Positions 31,914 to 32,900 of a stretch of DNA of 32,900 nt are shown piece by piece. The stretch is from Bog-950 sp035299425 (GTDB lineage: Bacteria; Bacteroidota; Bacteroidia; Chitinophagales; LD1). Position 1 is the stretch's first letter; every line of letters begins with the position of its first letter. The notes beneath the pieces were generated by a model. The model was not told the DNA's origin. It ran no database searches and was given only the letters and a program-made list of their open reading frames with translations. Location: assembly GCA_035299425.1 (NCBI GenBank), contig DATGWP010000028.1:1-32900 (forward strand). Reading direction: 5' to 3'. Both the position numbers and the translations under genes were made by a program.

Positions 31914-32900
31914 ATGACCCTATACCAGAAACTACAACAGGCCAAAAGCGAAGAAGACGTTAAAGATGCTTACATAAAAGCGCTGGGGCTTAAAGGCTAC
32001 AGCAAAAACCTGATAGATATACAAACCAAAGAAATATGGTTTGAAGCCAAAGATACCGGCAGCCACAGCACCTACGCCATGTTTACCCAGCTAATGCACT
32101 ACGTGCAGCAGGCGCTTAACAAAGGCGACTACGTGCCTCCCTTTCTGGCCGTAATAGATACGCAGAAGGCCGCTATAATGAAGAGCGCCGATGTGATACC
32201 CTTTTTAGAAAAGAAGACCATTAAATGGGGCAAAAATGCCAGCGGCTACACACAGGAAGCGCTCGATGCCGTATCGGCGCACATAGGCACGCACTTCGTA
32301 TCGTTTAAAATAGAAACGCACGAAGATGAATTTATAAGCACTATTAAAAATGCGATTAAAGAGGGCGATATCATCCGCATACAAATTACCCCCGATAACC
32401 TTAAACAGGTGTTTGATAAATGGGTAGCCATGATAGGCCGCGAAATAAAAGATGTACCCGAAGAAGACTACGCCCTGTTGTTTTTTGCCGATATAATGAG
32501 CGATGGCACCGTAAGCACACACGAGAACCTGCCCGCCGAGCTATTGCACAAAAACAATGCACCGGTGTTTAGCCTGGGCGGCAAGCTATACCCGCTGGGC
32601 AGCAAAGAAGGCTACCGGCAGTTTTGGGCCATATACCACCGCCCGCCTAAGCAAGAGTACCGCAACTACCTGCTGGAGCGGCGCGACAGCCTGATACCTA
32701 CCGATGAGCGCAGTTTTAAAGGCGCGTACTATACCCCGCTGAATGTGGTAGATAAAGCCTACGATAAGCTAACCGAAACACTGGGCAAAAACTGGCAGAA
32801 AGAATACATAGTGTGGGATATGTGCTGCGGTGTGGGCAACCTGGAGGTAAAACACAGCAACCCCCGCAACATATACATGAGCACGCTCGACCAGAGCGAT
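31914..32900 (+). CDS. Type IIG-like restriction-modification enzyme, N-terminal part (cut by window end)
   Basis: The first 329 codons of a larger protein, open at the window's end. Residues 1-250 look like a nuclease plus linker: D35 (NLIDIQ) and E44-A-K46 (WFEAKDTG) fit a PD-(D/E)XK active site near the N-terminus. The methylase starts at about 270: GAYYTPLNVVDKAYDKL is motif X and VWDMCCGVGNLEVKH (300-314) is motif I for SAM, with D326 (STLDQSD) as the likely motif II acid. Fused nuclease and N6-adenine methylase is the type IIG layout, which cuts and protects DNA with one polypeptide; the specificity region is expected beyond the window. The ATG at 31914 is the first good start after the repeat array. 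Other methylase-based defence systems remain possible until the rest is seen. Confidence 0.8.
   Translation, partial: MTLYQKLQQAKSEEDVKDAYIKALGLKGYSKNLIDIQTKEIWFEAKDTGSHSTYAMFTQLMHYVQQALNKGDYVPPFLAVIDTQKAAIMKSADVIPFLEKKTIKWGKNASGYTQEALDAVSAHIGTHFVSFKIETHEDEFISTIKNAIKEGDIIRIQITPDNLKQVFDKWVAMIGREIKDVPEEDYALLFFADIMSDGTVSTHENLPAELLHKNNAPVFSLGGKLYPLGSKEGYRQFWAIYHRPPKQEYRNYLLERRDSLIPTDERSFKGAYYTPLNVVDKAYDKLTETLGKNWQKEYIVWDMCCGVGNLEVKHSNPRNIYMSTLDQSD

Noticed and set aside
31745..31963. 72-codon plus-strand ORF upstream of the restriction gene
   Set aside because: It is the H1/H2 hairpin array read through and overlaps the real start at 31914 in another frame.

Overview
The window looks like a chromosomal segment of a Bacteroidota bacterium, probably near the Chitinophagales or Sphingobacteriales; this is inferred from gene content without a database search. 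The signs are three secreted proteins with C-terminal type IX secretion (T9SS) sorting domains, an SprB-repeat adhesin, a TonB-dependent receptor with a carboxypeptidase-like N-terminal domain, a bacillithiol-system YtxJ protein, a Thermus-type isocitrate dehydrogenase, and several promoters of the Bacteroidota form (TTG or TTTG, about 20 bp, TAnnTTTG) with little Shine-Dalgarno signal.

Layout. 1-5.4 kb: housekeeping genes, namely the 5' end of methylmalonyl-CoA epimerase, a divergent IscA-type Fe-S protein, a TPR protein, an AT-rich methyltransferase, glyA, an FKBP isomerase and a TonB-C-like periplasmic protein. Between glyA and the FKBP gene lies a 548-bp unit with inverted ends and a single GxxExxY nuclease-fold gene. 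5.6-12 kb: a PKD/T9SS secreted protein, a DUF1801 protein, a TonB-dependent receptor with a well-formed promoter and operator-like palindrome, and a secreted intradiol dioxygenase that carries both a Tat signal and a T9SS sorting domain. 11.7 kb: a 125-bp MITE-like element with 20-bp perfect inverted ends and flanking direct repeats. 12-20.8 kb: a GNAT acetyltransferase, a DUF1801 pseudogene remnant, a coiled-coil protein, a UbiB/AarF kinase, a lipoprotein, a 1230-aa SprB-repeat adhesin, a small membrane protein and ytxJ.

20.8-25.9 kb: a repeat-bearing gap, a YdcF-like lipoprotein, then a minus-strand run of icd, a possible 58-aa membrane protein, an unknown 92-aa protein, a DUF6671 zinc-ribbon protein and a patatin-like phospholipase. 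A LysR regulator diverges from icd. 27-31 kb: a 1307-aa tail-fibre-like protein with a Peptidase_S74 intramolecular chaperone domain. 31.0-31.9 kb: a dense array of hairpin repeats, then the start of a type IIG restriction-modification enzyme cut by the window end.

The least explained material is the repeats: a GxxExxY element with a solo end 28 kb away, a MITE carrying a multi-hairpin core, and two families of short perfect hairpins, several of whose differences preserve base pairing. The patatin / DUF6671 / 92-aa cluster is the best candidate for an uncharacterised gene system. No tRNA, rRNA or CRISPR array was seen.
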